This document shows, piece after piece, positions 18,371-27,301 of a DNA stretch of 64,000 bases. The translations under genes and the position numbers were made by a program. Source of the DNA: Chitinophaga silvisoli (GTDB taxonomy: Bacteria; Bacteroidota; Bacteroidia; Chitinophagales; Chitinophagaceae). The stretch spans positions 186,001-250,000 of the forward strand of contig NZ_QTJV01000012.1 of the NCBI RefSeq assembly GCF_003412465.1, read 5' to 3'. The notes beneath the pieces were generated by a model. It did not search any database and was not told the DNA's origin. It was given only the letters and a program-made list of their open reading frames with translations. The stretch's first letter is position 1. Each line of letters begins with the position of its first letter.

Positions 18371-18439
18371 ATTATCATGTTTTTGATAACACAAAACTAG
18401 GTCGCCCAAAATGCCTGTTCGTTCACCCAGGTTAATAAA

Positions 18440-19015
18440 TTACCTGCTGAGTCTTTTCCGGATCCGGCTGAGTGATGGCGGCTTTACGCCTACATAGGAA
18501 GAGATGTAGTATTGTGGTAACCTTGGCAGGAGGGAGGTATAGGCATCCAGGAATTGCAGGTAGCGTTGTTCCGGTTGATTGATGTACATCGTGCTTACTT
18601 TTTTGATAGTCTGTACGTATAAGAATTCGCAGATCAGTCTTCCAAACTTCTGGCCCTCGGCAAGGTGAGTATAAAAAGTCTGCAGGTCATCGTAGGAGAT
18701 CACAAGGATCGTACTGGGTTCTATACACTGGATGCCTGTGCCAGAGGGTGATTTGTCAAGAAAACTGGCATAGTTGCAGGTATATTCCAGTTCTTTATTA
18801 AAATCTACGGTTAACTCTTCTCCATTTTCCTTGCTTATTACATACCTGACCAGCCCCTCCGCAATGAATCCGGCCTCCCTGCATACCTGTCCTTCCCGCA
18901 GGAAATAGTCGTTCTTCTTATATGTCCGGGGAATGAATTTTTCTTTTATCCATTCTTTTTCTTCTTCTGAGACATGGATCAGAGAGGATATACTGTTGAT
19001 GAGGGCTTCGTGCAT
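18440..19015 (-). CDS. Crp/Fnr family transcriptional regulator
   Basis: ATG at 19015 gives 191 residues. Residues about 20-115 form the cyclic-nucleotide-binding beta-barrel (IPRTYKKNDYFLREGQVCRE, AGFIAEGLVRYVI), and the C-terminus (about 150-191) carries the winged helix ending YVGVKPPSLSRIRKRLSR, the recognition helix. Bacteroidota members of this group usually lack the cAMP-contacting residues, so the effector is unknown. The DUF4267 gene follows on the same strand, and a diverged, broken relative lies at 15984-16184. Confidence 0.88.
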   Translation of the reverse strand: MHEALINSISSLIHVSEEEKEWIKEKFIPRTYKKNDYFLREGQVCREAGFIAEGLVRYVISKENGEELTVDFNKELEYTCNYASFLDKSPSGTGIQCIEPSTILVISYDDLQTFYTHLAEGQKFGRLICEFLYVQTIKKVSTMYINQPEQRYLQFLDAYTSLLPRLPQYYISSYVGVKPPSLSRIRKRLSR

Positions 19016-19160
19016 GAAATATTGAATTGTATGCCAAGATAATAAATATTGTGACGACACCCGGATGGCCTTTTTTATCCCCCACTGCACTCCTTACCCC
19101 GAAATTCTATTACTTTTGTCCCCGGTATTTCCAGAAAGGTTTAGACTCAGTTAGTATAGC

Positions 19161-20420
19161 ATGCATATATTACTCAAAAACGTACAAATCATCGCTCCTG
19201 GTGCGCCAAATCACGGCCAGCAGCAGGACATTTTAATCGAAAATGGCGTCATCAGCCAGATTGGAAACAACATTTCCGCGGCAAACGCCCGGATCGTTGA
19301 AGGCAGTAATCTCCACGCCTCTCCAGGATGGACCGATGTATTCGCTCACTTTTCTGATCCCGGTCAGGAATACAAGGAAGACCTTCAAAGTGGGGCAGCT
19401 GCAGCGGCAAAAGGTGGATATACCACTGTACTCATCGTACCTAATACCCAGCCTGCGCTGCACACAAAACCACAGATCGAGTACGTCATCAGCCGTACCC
19501 GGCACACTGGTGTACAGGTACTGCCGATTGGCGCTGTCACCAAAAACATTGAAGGCACTTCACTGGCAGAGATGTACGAAATGCGGGAAGCCGGTGCAGT
19601 GGCCTTCTCCGATGGCCTGAAGCCGATCCAGAGCCCGGGCATTATGCTCAAAGCCCTCCAGTACGTGAAAGCCGTAGACGGCACTATCATACAACTGCCT
19701 GATGACCTGAGTATCTCTGCTCATGGCCTCATGAATGAAGGTATCTATAGCACCCAGCTGGGGATGGCTGGCAAACCAGCCATTGCCGAAGAGCTGATTA
19801 TTCAGCGCGACCTGGAACTGGCAGCGTATACCGATTCAAAAATTCACTTCACGGGGGTAAGCACGGCGAAAGCCATCCAGCTCATTGCTGAGGCAAAGAA
19901 AAAAGGTATAAAGGTGACCTGCTCTGTGACTCCTTACCACCTGAGCCTCAGTGATAACCAGCTTGAAACCTACGATTCTAACCTGAAGGTGAACCCGCCG
20001 CTCCGCAGCAAGGAAGATGTAAAAGCCCTGCAGCAGGCGGTAAAAGATGGACTGGTCGACTGCTTTGCCACCCACCACCTGCCACAGGACTGGGATGCCA
20101 AAGTGCTTGAATTTGAATATGCTAAGAATGGGATGATTGGCCTGGAGAGTGCTTTTGGGGTACTGCGCCAGTACCTGCCGGAAGTGCCGCTGGAAAAACT
20201 GGTAGACATGCTGGCGATCCAGCCAAGGAAGATCTTTAACCTGCCGGCGCATGGGCTGACAGTGGGAGCAGTGGCGAATATCACCATTTTTGATCCTGAG
20301 GAGGAGTGGACGCTGACACCGGCACATCTGGCGAGCAGGTCCAAAAATTCGGCGTATCTTGGCACCCGGTTGAAGGGTTCGGTAAAAGGAATCATTAATG
20401 GCACCAATGCCCAACTTTAA
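19161..20420 (+). CDS. Dihydroorotase-like protein lacking metal ligands
   Basis: At 419 residues the overall fold and alignment are those of class I dihydroorotase (GGYTTVLIVPNTQPAL, GMIGLESAFGVLRQYLP). The catalytic set is damaged: the D-x-H-x-H motif reads Asp59-Val-Phe61-Ala-His63, so the first His is Phe; the TDHAPH motif reads Thr304-His305-His306-Leu-Pro, so the catalytic Asp is His; and the CHAED-type histidine region reads QLPDDL. A working zinc centre is therefore unlikely. Known relatives include non-catalytic subunits that hold aspartate transcarbamoylase together, and Bacteroidota often carry such a copy beside a true PyrC. The DUF4199 gene starts 17 bases after its stop, and a glycosyltransferase gene follows. 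Confidence 0.85.
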   Translation: MHILLKNVQIIAPGAPNHGQQQDILIENGVISQIGNNISAANARIVEGSNLHASPGWTDVFAHFSDPGQEYKEDLQSGAAAAAKGGYTTVLIVPNTQPALHTKPQIEYVISRTRHTGVQVLPIGAVTKNIEGTSLAEMYEMREAGAVAFSDGLKPIQSPGIMLKALQYVKAVDGTIIQLPDDLSISAHGLMNEGIYSTQLGMAGKPAIAEELIIQRDLELAAYTDSKIHFTGVSTAKAIQLIAEAKKKGIKVTCSVTPYHLSLSDNQLETYDSNLKVNPPLRSKEDVKALQQAVKDGLVDCFATHHLPQDWDAKVLEFEYAKNGMIGLESAFGVLRQYLPEVPLEKLVDMLAIQPRKIFNLPAHGLTVGAVANITIFDPEEEWTLTPAHLASRSKNSAYLGTRLKGSVKGIINGTNAQL

Positions 20421-20437
20421 TAAATGTCATTTTGAGT

Positions 20438-20968
20438 ATGAGTAATGCATCTTCTCCCAACCAGGGCGTTAAGTGGGGTTTAATAGCCGGATTAGCCGGC
20501 ATTGTAGCCGGGCTGATCTTCTATTTCACCAACCCGATTAAGCTGCAAAGCCTCCTTTTCGGAGGTATTGAACTGGCAGCTACCGCCGTGTGTGCGCTCC
20601 TGGCAGGCTTGGAACGCAGAAAAGCCTTTGGGGGAAAAATAGATTTTAAGACCGTCCTGCAGCCTGTTTTTACGACTTTCGTGATATCCTTGCTGATTGG
20701 GGTCATTTTTACCTATGTCATGTTCAATTTTATAGATCCTTCCCTGGTAGAACAGATGAAACAGGCGCATATCGCGGATGTGAGGGAGATGAAAAACCTT
20801 TATAAAGCATTGGGTTACTCTGAATCCGATTATAACAGGGAACTGAAAGAGGCAGAAACAGGTGAATATGGCGTGACAATTGCAGGCAGTGTCATAAATT
20901 ATCTGCAAAAGCTGATTAAATCATTCATCCTTTCCGCGATACTTTCCCTGATCGTTCGCAGAAAGTAA
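20438..20968 (+). CDS. DUF4199 family membrane protein
   Basis: The protein has 176 residues from ATG 20438; the TTG two codons earlier is less likely. It has four hydrophobic helices (about 13-33, 38-60, 75-97, 150-172) with a charged central segment (MKQAHIADVREMKNLYKALG) typical of DUF4199, a Bacteroidota-specific family of unknown function. It sits between the dihydroorotase-like and GT2 genes with gaps of 17 and 23 bases, so it is very likely part of one operon with them. Confidence 0.83.
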   Translation: MSNASSPNQGVKWGLIAGLAGIVAGLIFYFTNPIKLQSLLFGGIELAATAVCALLAGLERRKAFGGKIDFKTVLQPVFTTFVISLLIGVIFTYVMFNFIDPSLVEQMKQAHIADVREMKNLYKALGYSESDYNRELKEAETGEYGVTIAGSVINYLQKLIKSFILSAILSLIVRRK

Positions 20969-20991
20969 CCATTAACACATAGTAACTTAAG

Positions 20992-21939
20992 ATGGATATT
21001 TCCGTAATCGTTCCCTTAAAAAACGAAGATGAATCACTGCCGGAACTGGCAGCATGGATAGACCGTGTCATGAAGGAGAACCAGTTTTCCTATGAAGTGT
21101 GGATGGTAGATGATGGTAGTACTGATAATTCCTGGGAGGTAATCCAAAACCTGGCAGCTGCCAATGCTAGCATTAAAGGCATCAAATTTCAGCGTAACTA
21201 TGGCAAATCGGCTGCCCTCAACGAAGGCTTCAAGATGGCCAAAGGGGATGTGATCATCACCATGGACGCGGATCTGCAGGATAGCCCGGACGAGATTCCG
21301 GAGCTGTACAGCATGATCAAAAACGATGGTTTCGACATCGTGAGCGGCTGGAAGAAGAAACGCTATGACAGTGCCCTGACCAAGAACCTGCCTTCTAAAT
21401 TATACAACTGGACCACTACCAGGATGAGTGGGGTGAAGCTGCACGATATGAATTGCGGCCTGAAATCCTACCGTAAAAAAGTGGTGAAGAGCATTGAAGT
21501 ATACGGTGAAATGCACCGTTACATCCCTGTTATTGCAAAATGGAATGGTTTCCGCAATATCGGGGAAAAGGTAGTTGAGCACCGCGCCCGTAAATACGGC
21601 GTATCCAAGTTCGGCCTGGAGCGTTTTATCAATGGTTTCCTGGACCTGGCTACCATCATGTTCATCGGGAAGTTCGGTAAGCGCCCCATGCACCTCTTTG
21701 GAGCCCTGGGTACCCTGTTCTTTATGATCGGTTTCGTGATCGCCGCCTATCTTGGGTATGAGAAGCTTTTTCATGATGTCTATAAAATGACAGATCGCCC
21801 TATCTTCTTCCTGGCACTGCTGGCTATGATCATCGGATCCCAGCTGTTCCTGGCCGGTTTCATCGGGGAACTGGTAACCAGGAATGCCGTTGAAAGAAAC
21901 GATTACCTTGTGGAAACTACTCTTGACCGAACGAAATAA
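20992..21939 (+). CDS. GT2 polyprenyl-phosphate glycosyltransferase (DPM1/GtrB type)
   Basis: The N-terminal GT-A domain (residues 1-225) has the nucleotide-sugar motif DDGSTD near 40, the metal motif DADLQDSPDE near 90, and FQRNYGKSAALNEGF. Two membrane helices follow at about 235-258 and 270-292. This arrangement is that of enzymes loading a sugar onto polyprenyl phosphate at the cytoplasmic face for later use by membrane transferases. The stop is 6 bases from the next GT start, so the two are co-translated. The heptose gene set downstream suggests a surface glycan pathway. Confidence 0.9.
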   Translation: MDISVIVPLKNEDESLPELAAWIDRVMKENQFSYEVWMVDDGSTDNSWEVIQNLAAANASIKGIKFQRNYGKSAALNEGFKMAKGDVIITMDADLQDSPDEIPELYSMIKNDGFDIVSGWKKKRYDSALTKNLPSKLYNWTTTRMSGVKLHDMNCGLKSYRKKVVKSIEVYGEMHRYIPVIAKWNGFRNIGEKVVEHRARKYGVSKFGLERFINGFLDLATIMFIGKFGKRPMHLFGALGTLFFMIGFVIAAYLGYEKLFHDVYKMTDRPIFFLALLAMIIGSQLFLAGFIGELVTRNAVERNDYLVETTLDRTK

Positions 21940-21945
21940 TTGCTA

Positions 21946-23076
21946 ATGGGAAGAAAGAAGATACTTATCCTGGGACCCGCCTGGCCTTATCGTGGAGGCC
22001 TCGCCGCCTACAATGAAAGACTGGCTGAAGAACTGCAAAAGGATGCAGACGTAGAGATCTGGACCTTTACCCTGCAATATCCAAAATTCCTTTTTCCCGG
22101 CAAGAGTCAATATGCTACAGAACCTGCGCCACCTCACCTGAAGATCTCCCGCAGGATTAATTCTATCAATCCGCTGAACTGGTTGAAACTGGGCAGGCAG
22201 ATCCGCAAAATGAAGCCGGACCTGATCATTGCCAAGTACTGGTTGCCACTGATGGGCCCTGCATTGGGTTCCCTGATTCGCCTGGGTAAAAGAGGCAATA
22301 CGAAAGCCTTCTCTATCCTGGATAATGTGGTTCCGCATGAAAAGCGGCCAGGAGATGTGGCCTTTACCAAATATTTCCTGAAACCGGTGGATGCATTCAT
22401 TGCAATGAGTCAGTCGGTATTGGATGATCTCAAGGTCTTTGAACCCAATAAGCCAGTATCACTGATCCCTCATCCGATTTATGATAACTATGGTACGCCG
22501 ATTTCCAAAGCGGCTGCCAGGGCGGTCTTGAAACTGGATGCGGGAAAGAAATATATTCTCTTCTTTGGGTTTATCCGCCAGTATAAAGGCCTGGATCTGC
22601 TCTTGCAGGCAATGGCTGATGAGCGCCTGAAGCAGTTGGATGTACACCTGGTTGTAGCAGGGGAGTATTATGAAGATCCGGTGCCGTATAATGAGTTGCT
22701 GGCGAAGTTGCAGCTCGGGGACCGGGTGTTGATGCACACGGATTTTATTCCGAACGATGCAGTTAAAAATTATTTCTGTGCGGCCGATCTGGTCGTACAG
22801 CCTTATAAGAGCGCGACGCAGAGTGGAATTTCACAGATTGCCTACCACTTTGAAAAGCCGATGGTAGTGACGAGGGTAGGAGGTTTGCTGGAAATGGTGC
22901 CTGATAATGTGGTGGGATTTCAATGTGAACCGGAGCCGGCGGATATAGCGGCGAAGATTGAGCAGTATTATGTTGAGAACAGGGAGGCAGATATGACGGC
23001 CGCCGTTCATGTAGAGAAGGAGAAGTATTCGTGGGACAGGCTGGCGAAGGAGATCCTGCGGCTGACGGGATTGTAA
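21946..23076 (+). CDS. GT4-type glycosyltransferase (GT-B fold)
   Basis: The start is ATG 21946 (MGRKKILILGPAWPYRGGLA). The N-terminal Rossmann domain contains the glycine-rich acceptor loop YRGGLAAYNERLAEEL. The C-terminal domain has IRQYKGLDLLLQAMAD, the donor-binding segment VQPYKSATQSGISQIAYHF and the GGLLEMV end motif. The E-x7-E motif is replaced here by a serine-rich QSGISQIA version seen in some GT4 members. Length 376 is typical. The donor sugar is unknown; GDP-heptose made by the genes just downstream is a reasonable candidate. Codons become G-rich near the 3' end. Confidence 0.88.
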   Translation: MGRKKILILGPAWPYRGGLAAYNERLAEELQKDADVEIWTFTLQYPKFLFPGKSQYATEPAPPHLKISRRINSINPLNWLKLGRQIRKMKPDLIIAKYWLPLMGPALGSLIRLGKRGNTKAFSILDNVVPHEKRPGDVAFTKYFLKPVDAFIAMSQSVLDDLKVFEPNKPVSLIPHPIYDNYGTPISKAAARAVLKLDAGKKYILFFGFIRQYKGLDLLLQAMADERLKQLDVHLVVAGEYYEDPVPYNELLAKLQLGDRVLMHTDFIPNDAVKNYFCAADLVVQPYKSATQSGISQIAYHFEKPMVVTRVGGLLEMVPDNVVGFQCEPEPADIAAKIEQYYVENREADMTAAVHVEKEKYSWDRLAKEILRLTGL

Positions 23077-23234
23077 AGCCGCATTTTCTCAACTGGCGAT
23101 TTTTTTAAAGCAATTCTCCTGTTACAGGCTGGCAATCAAAATCATCCACCTGAAAGAATTCTCAGATATTTTAACGGTTTTTTAAATGTTCCCCCGCAGG
23201 AATCATTTATCTTGCCGGTCCATATTACTTAAAC

Positions 23235-24251
23235 ATGATCTATCGTAGTAAAGCACCATTACGCCTGGGACTGGCAGGCGGTGGTACCGATGTAAGTCCA
23301 TATTCTGATATGTTTGGTGGCGCTATTCTCAATGCGACCATCTCGTTATACGCCAGGGCAGCTATCGAGCCCATTGCTGAGAACAAAGTTATCTTTGAAT
23401 CGGCAGACAGGAAGGAACAACTGGAATGCGAAGCCGTATTCCCACTTACCTGCGATGGTAAACTGGATATTCTGAAAGGAGTCATTAATCGTGTTGCTAA
23501 AGACTATGGTATTCCTTCGGGTTTTAAGCTGACAACATTTGTAGACGCACCGGCGGGTTCCGGCCTGGGTACATCTTCTACCCTGGTAGTAGCGGTGCTG
23601 GGAGCCTTTGCCGAGTGGCTGAAACTGCCCCTGGGTGAGTATGATATGGCACACCTTGCTTACTGCATTGAAAGAGAGGATTTGCAACAGGCCGGGGGGA
23701 AACAGGATCAGTATGCAGCTACATTTGGGGGGGTGAACTTCATGGAGTTTTACGGTGATAAAGTAATTGTAAATCCGCTGCGTATAAAGGATAAATACCT
23801 GGATGAACTGGAAAACAACCTGGTTTTGTATTATACGTCTACCAGCCGTTTGTCCAGCAGCATTATATCTGAACAGCAGAAGAATGTGACGGAGAAAAAA
23901 GAGGCGAGTATTGAAGCCATGCACCACCTGAAAGAGCAGGCGGTGATGATGAAGGAGGCTTTGCTGAAGGGAACGATCGATAAAATTGGAGAGATCCTTG
24001 ATTATGGTTTTCAGCATAAGAAAAACATGGCAAAAGGGATTTCGAATTCCCAGTTAGATGAGATTTATGAAGCAGCTAAACGTGCGGGAGCTTCCGGAGG
24101 GAAGATATCTGGTGCCGGTGGCGGTGGATTTATGACATTTTATTGTCCGGGGAATACCCGGTATGCAGTGGTGGATGCACTGAATGCATTTGGCGGACAG
24201 GTGAAAAGGTATCATTTTACGCATCAGGGCGTGAATACCTGGACGATTTAA
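23235..24251 (+). CDS. hddA: D-glycero-alpha-D-manno-heptose 7-phosphate 1-kinase
   Basis: This is a GHMP-family kinase of 338 residues. It starts with the substrate-binding KAPLRLGLAGGGTDVSPY, has the ATP loop DAPAGSGLGTSS near residue 110, and the C-terminal KISGAGGGGFMTFYC motif. HddA phosphorylates heptose 7-phosphate at C1 with ATP to give the 1,7-bisphosphate. It is the first of four genes (with gmhA, hddC and gmhB) that together make GDP-D-glycero-alpha-D-manno-heptose, and the set supports this identity over fucokinase-like relatives. A 158-base gap upstream probably holds its own promoter. Confidence 0.9.
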   Translation: MIYRSKAPLRLGLAGGGTDVSPYSDMFGGAILNATISLYARAAIEPIAENKVIFESADRKEQLECEAVFPLTCDGKLDILKGVINRVAKDYGIPSGFKLTTFVDAPAGSGLGTSSTLVVAVLGAFAEWLKLPLGEYDMAHLAYCIEREDLQQAGGKQDQYAATFGGVNFMEFYGDKVIVNPLRIKDKYLDELENNLVLYYTSTSRLSSSIISEQQKNVTEKKEASIEAMHHLKEQAVMMKEALLKGTIDKIGEILDYGFQHKKNMAKGISNSQLDEIYEAAKRAGASGGKISGAGGGGFMTFYCPGNTRYAVVDALNAFGGQVKRYHFTHQGVNTWTI

Positions 24252-24361
24252 GGTGGGATTGGATTCATTAGGAATTTAATGCAGGGAGTGGAACCTGGAC
24301 GACCCATTTCCGATTATGAGAGCCGGGAAGTGAAAATTCCGGTTATTTAAAAGCAGCAGCA

Positions 24362-24940
24362 ATGACAGAAAAAATTATTAAAACAATTCAGGAAAGCATC
24401 GCAGTAAAAGAAGCGATTATAAAGGACGAAGAATTAGTGAGAAACATTGCACAGGTAGCAAGCGTGATCACTGCCTGCTTTCAACAAAACCATAAAGTAT
24501 TATTCGCAGGAAATGGCGGTAGTGCTGCCGATGCGCAACACCTGGCTGCAGAATTTTCCGGCCGTTTTTATAAAGACAGATCACCCCTGTATGCCGAAGC
24601 ATTACATTGCAACACCTCATTCCTGACGGCCGTTGGGAACGACTATGGTTACAATGAAGTATATGCCCGTATGCTGCGCGGCATCGGCCAGGCTGGCGAT
24701 GTGTTTGTCGGTATTTCTACCTCAGGTAATTCTGCCAATATCCTGGAAGCCATCAAGGTGGCAAAAGCAAAAGGAATGACTGTTGTAAGTATGACTGGTA
24801 TGTCTGGCGGTAAAATGAAAGATGGCAGCGACATCCTGCTGAATGTACCTTCTTCTGATACACCCCGCATCCAGGAGTCGCATATTACTATCGGTCATAT
24901 CATTTGTGAAATCGTAGAAAATAACCTGTTTGGATCATGA
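24362..24940 (+). CDS. gmhA: Sedoheptulose-7-phosphate isomerase
   Basis: This SIS-domain protein of 192 residues carries the phosphosugar-binding motifs GNGGSAADAQHLAAEFSGR (near residue 50) and SGNSANILEAI, and the C-terminal QESHITIGHIICEIVE with the active-site His and Glu. GmhA converts sedoheptulose 7-phosphate to D-glycero-D-manno-heptose 7-phosphate, the first step of the heptose pathway. Its stop overlaps the hddC start (ATGA), so the two are translationally coupled. Confidence 0.95.
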   Translation: MTEKIIKTIQESIAVKEAIIKDEELVRNIAQVASVITACFQQNHKVLFAGNGGSAADAQHLAAEFSGRFYKDRSPLYAEALHCNTSFLTAVGNDYGYNEVYARMLRGIGQAGDVFVGISTSGNSANILEAIKVAKAKGMTVVSMTGMSGGKMKDGSDILLNVPSSDTPRIQESHITIGHIICEIVENNLFGS

Positions 24941-25632
24941 TTACAGAATGTATTGTATTAGCAGGAGGGCTGGGTACCCGTTTACGTAGTGTAGTTGCTG
25001 ATAAGCCTAAATGCATGGCTCCTGTGGGCGATGTTCCTTTTATAGATTATCTGTTGCGCTACCTGCTGAAGGAAGGTATGACGCATGTCGTATTATCTTT
25101 GGGCCACCTGTCAGAACAGGTGATAGCATACATTGAATCCAATGAATGGACGATGAAGGTCGATTTCGTGATTGAAGAAGAACCGCTGGGTACCGGTGGC
25201 GCGATCATGAATGCATTGGAAGAGCTGGAGGAAGATGAATTCTTCATTATGAACGGAGATACGCTGTTCAATGTAGACCTGTTTGATTATTCAAACTGGC
25301 ACCAGGAAAAGGGAAGCAAGCTATCCCTGGCCCTGAAGCCAATGCAGCAATTTGATCGTTACGGCAGCGTAAAGCTGGATGAAAATAGCAGGATCACGGC
25401 CTTCCTGGAAAAGCAGTATTGTGATGAAGGATTGATCAATGGCGGGATTTATGTGGCGAACAGGGAGTACCTGGAGGGATTAGGATTGCCTAAGAAATTC
25501 TCTTTTGAAAAGGATGTATTGGAAGCACAGGTCAGGAATGGAGAAGTGTACGGGTTTGAGAGTGATTCCTATTTTATAGATATTGGTGTACCTGCTGATT
25601 ATGAGCGTGCGCAGCAGGAGCTGGCAGGATAG
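24937..25632 (+). CDS. hddC: D-glycero-alpha-D-manno-heptose 1-phosphate guanylyltransferase
   Basis: This 231-residue nucleotidyltransferase has LAGGLGTRLRSVVADKPKCM at the N-terminus (signature GGxGTRL plus the PKxM lysine), the metal Asp in MNGDTLFNVD near 106, and EEPLGTGGAI. HddC joins heptose 1-phosphate to GMP from GTP, giving the GDP-activated sugar. The start ATG overlaps the gmhA stop. Closely related enzymes act on mannose or glucose 1-phosphate, but the neighbours gmhA, hddA and gmhB fix the role. Confidence 0.9.
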   Translation: MITECIVLAGGLGTRLRSVVADKPKCMAPVGDVPFIDYLLRYLLKEGMTHVVLSLGHLSEQVIAYIESNEWTMKVDFVIEEEPLGTGGAIMNALEELEEDEFFIMNGDTLFNVDLFDYSNWHQEKGSKLSLALKPMQQFDRYGSVKLDENSRITAFLEKQYCDEGLINGGIYVANREYLEGLGLPKKFSFEKDVLEAQVRNGEVYGFESDSYFIDIGVPADYERAQQELAG

Positions 25633-25747
25633 CGGAGGGTACTGATATAAGAAGGACTTGTTGTTAGCAGCATCCGGGGAATGGTTTAAAAAGGAAAAAA
25701 AGAACCATTAAAAGGCCATAGGCTGGCACGATAGTATATAAACAGGC

Positions 25748-26290
25748 ATGATTACAATTGATAATAGCTGGACATTATTCCTGGACCGCGACGGTGTCAT
25801 GAACGAGGAAATTAAAGACGGGTATGTGCTGCAATGGGAGATGTTCCGTTTTTCGGAAGGAGTGCTCGCCGCAATGCCTCTATTAAATGCCCGTTTTGGC
25901 CGGATTGTGATCACTACAAACCAGCGTTGTATTGGAAGGGGGCTGCTAAGCGAAGAAGGATTAAAAGTGATCCATACCCATATGCTGAATGAAATCCGTC
26001 TACACGGGGGCAGGATCGATGCTATCTACCATTGTCCGGATGTCAACAATGACAGCCCCTGCCGTAAGCCGCAACCAGGTATGGCCATGCAGGCGCAGGC
26101 GGAATTTCCGGAGATCAATTTCAGTAAATCTATTATGGTAGGCAATACCATGGGGGATATGAAATTTGGGAAACAACTGGGAATGAAGACAGTATTTATC
26201 CCTTCTACTAAACCGGAAACACCATTTCCGAATCCAATGATCGATTTTAAGTGCGACAATTTATTGGAATTTTCAAAGATCATACAATAA
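25748..26290 (+). CDS. gmhB: D-glycero-alpha-D-manno-heptose 1,7-bisphosphate 7-phosphatase
   Basis: This HAD-family phosphatase has 180 residues, with the nucleophile motif LFLDRDGVMNEE, motif II ITTNQRCIGRGLLSEEGL, Lys in CRKPQPGM and motif IV VGNTMGDMKFG. The first acidic residue of motif IV is Asn instead of the usual Asp, and the zinc loop has fewer cysteines than E. coli GmhB (HCPDVNNDSPC). It removes the C7 phosphate from heptose 1,7-bisphosphate, completing the set with hddA, gmhA and hddC. A 115-base gap separates it from hddC. Confidence 0.88.
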   Translation: MITIDNSWTLFLDRDGVMNEEIKDGYVLQWEMFRFSEGVLAAMPLLNARFGRIVITTNQRCIGRGLLSEEGLKVIHTHMLNEIRLHGGRIDAIYHCPDVNNDSPCRKPQPGMAMQAQAEFPEINFSKSIMVGNTMGDMKFGKQLGMKTVFIPSTKPETPFPNPMIDFKCDNLLEFSKIIQ

Positions 26291-26318
26291 ATTTGTTTCA
26301 TATAACGTAAATAAGGCT

Positions 26319-27296
26319 ATGAAGAAAGTGCGCATAATTGGGTTTACCTGTCTGCTGTTTGTGGCTGCTGTTGTAAAGGGACAAAAGATCACTGCTACTG
26401 ATGCAGCGACGCTGATCGCACAACAGGATTCCCTGAAATACTTATCTGACCTTATTTTACATGGCAGGAGTGAAGATGCCCGCCAGAATGCCAATGACCG
26501 TTTCATCCCAAAACTGGTGCAGGCCCTGAAGACCCCGAACTCCTTTTATTTTCCTTTTGATTCTATCAGCACTGTTTCTATTCAATATCCGCAGGATAGT
26601 ACTTTTCGTATCTTTACCTGGGGATTGGAGAGTGAGAACACCTTCTTCCATCATTATGGTGCCATCCAGATGCGTACGGAGGATGGTAAACTGAAGTTGT
26701 TCCCCCTGTTTGATGCATCTGATTATATCCTGAATACAGACACGATTACTGACAATAAGAACTGGTTTGGTTGTATGTATTATAAAATCCTGCAACGCAG
26801 GTTCTTTAATACGAATTACTACACCTTGTTTGGTTGGGACGCGAATAATATGCGCAGTCAGAAGAAGCTGATAGAGATGTTGACTTTTAAAGACGGCAAG
26901 CCAGTGTTTGGTGGGCCTTTCTTTAGTTATGCTGAAGATACAATTCCAAAGCCGCTGAAGAACAGGTTTATCATGGAGTATAAGAAAGATGGTACCGTGA
27001 GTCTGAGTTATAACCAGGAGATGGATATGATCGTATATGATCACCTCATTTCTGAGACGAACCAGCCTGGAAAGCCTTCTACCTTTGTGTCCGACTTGGA
27101 TTATGAAGGGTTTAAGTGGAAAGGCGGGAAGTGGGTGCATATAGAAAAAGTGTTTCATGATGCCCTGCAGTTAGGCAAGTATCCGGTAGGACAGCCCCTG
27201 GATTATAAGAAGAAGGACCTGACAAAACCGAAGACTGCAGAGGAGATCAACGAGGAGACGCTGCAGAAGCAGCAGTCGAAGAAGAAGCCGAAATAG
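26319..27296 (+). CDS. Secreted protein of unknown function
   Basis: A signal peptide (about residues 1-21, ending VKGQ) precedes a 300-residue domain that I cannot assign. It is rich in aromatic residues (NKNWFGCMYYKILQRRFFNT, YYTLFGWDANN) and ends in a Lys-rich tail (about 305-325). It starts 28 bases after gmhB and ends 5 bases before the next gene, so it probably belongs to the same transcript. A periplasmic role linked to the surface glycan is possible but unsupported. Confidence 0.75.
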   Translation: MKKVRIIGFTCLLFVAAVVKGQKITATDAATLIAQQDSLKYLSDLILHGRSEDARQNANDRFIPKLVQALKTPNSFYFPFDSISTVSIQYPQDSTFRIFTWGLESENTFFHHYGAIQMRTEDGKLKLFPLFDASDYILNTDTITDNKNWFGCMYYKILQRRFFNTNYYTLFGWDANNMRSQKKLIEMLTFKDGKPVFGGPFFSYAEDTIPKPLKNRFIMEYKKDGTVSLSYNQEMDMIVYDHLISETNQPGKPSTFVSDLDYEGFKWKGGKWVHIEKVFHDALQLGKYPVGQPLDYKKKDLTKPKTAEEINEETLQKQQSKKKPK

Positions 27297-27301
27297 CGCT
27301 T

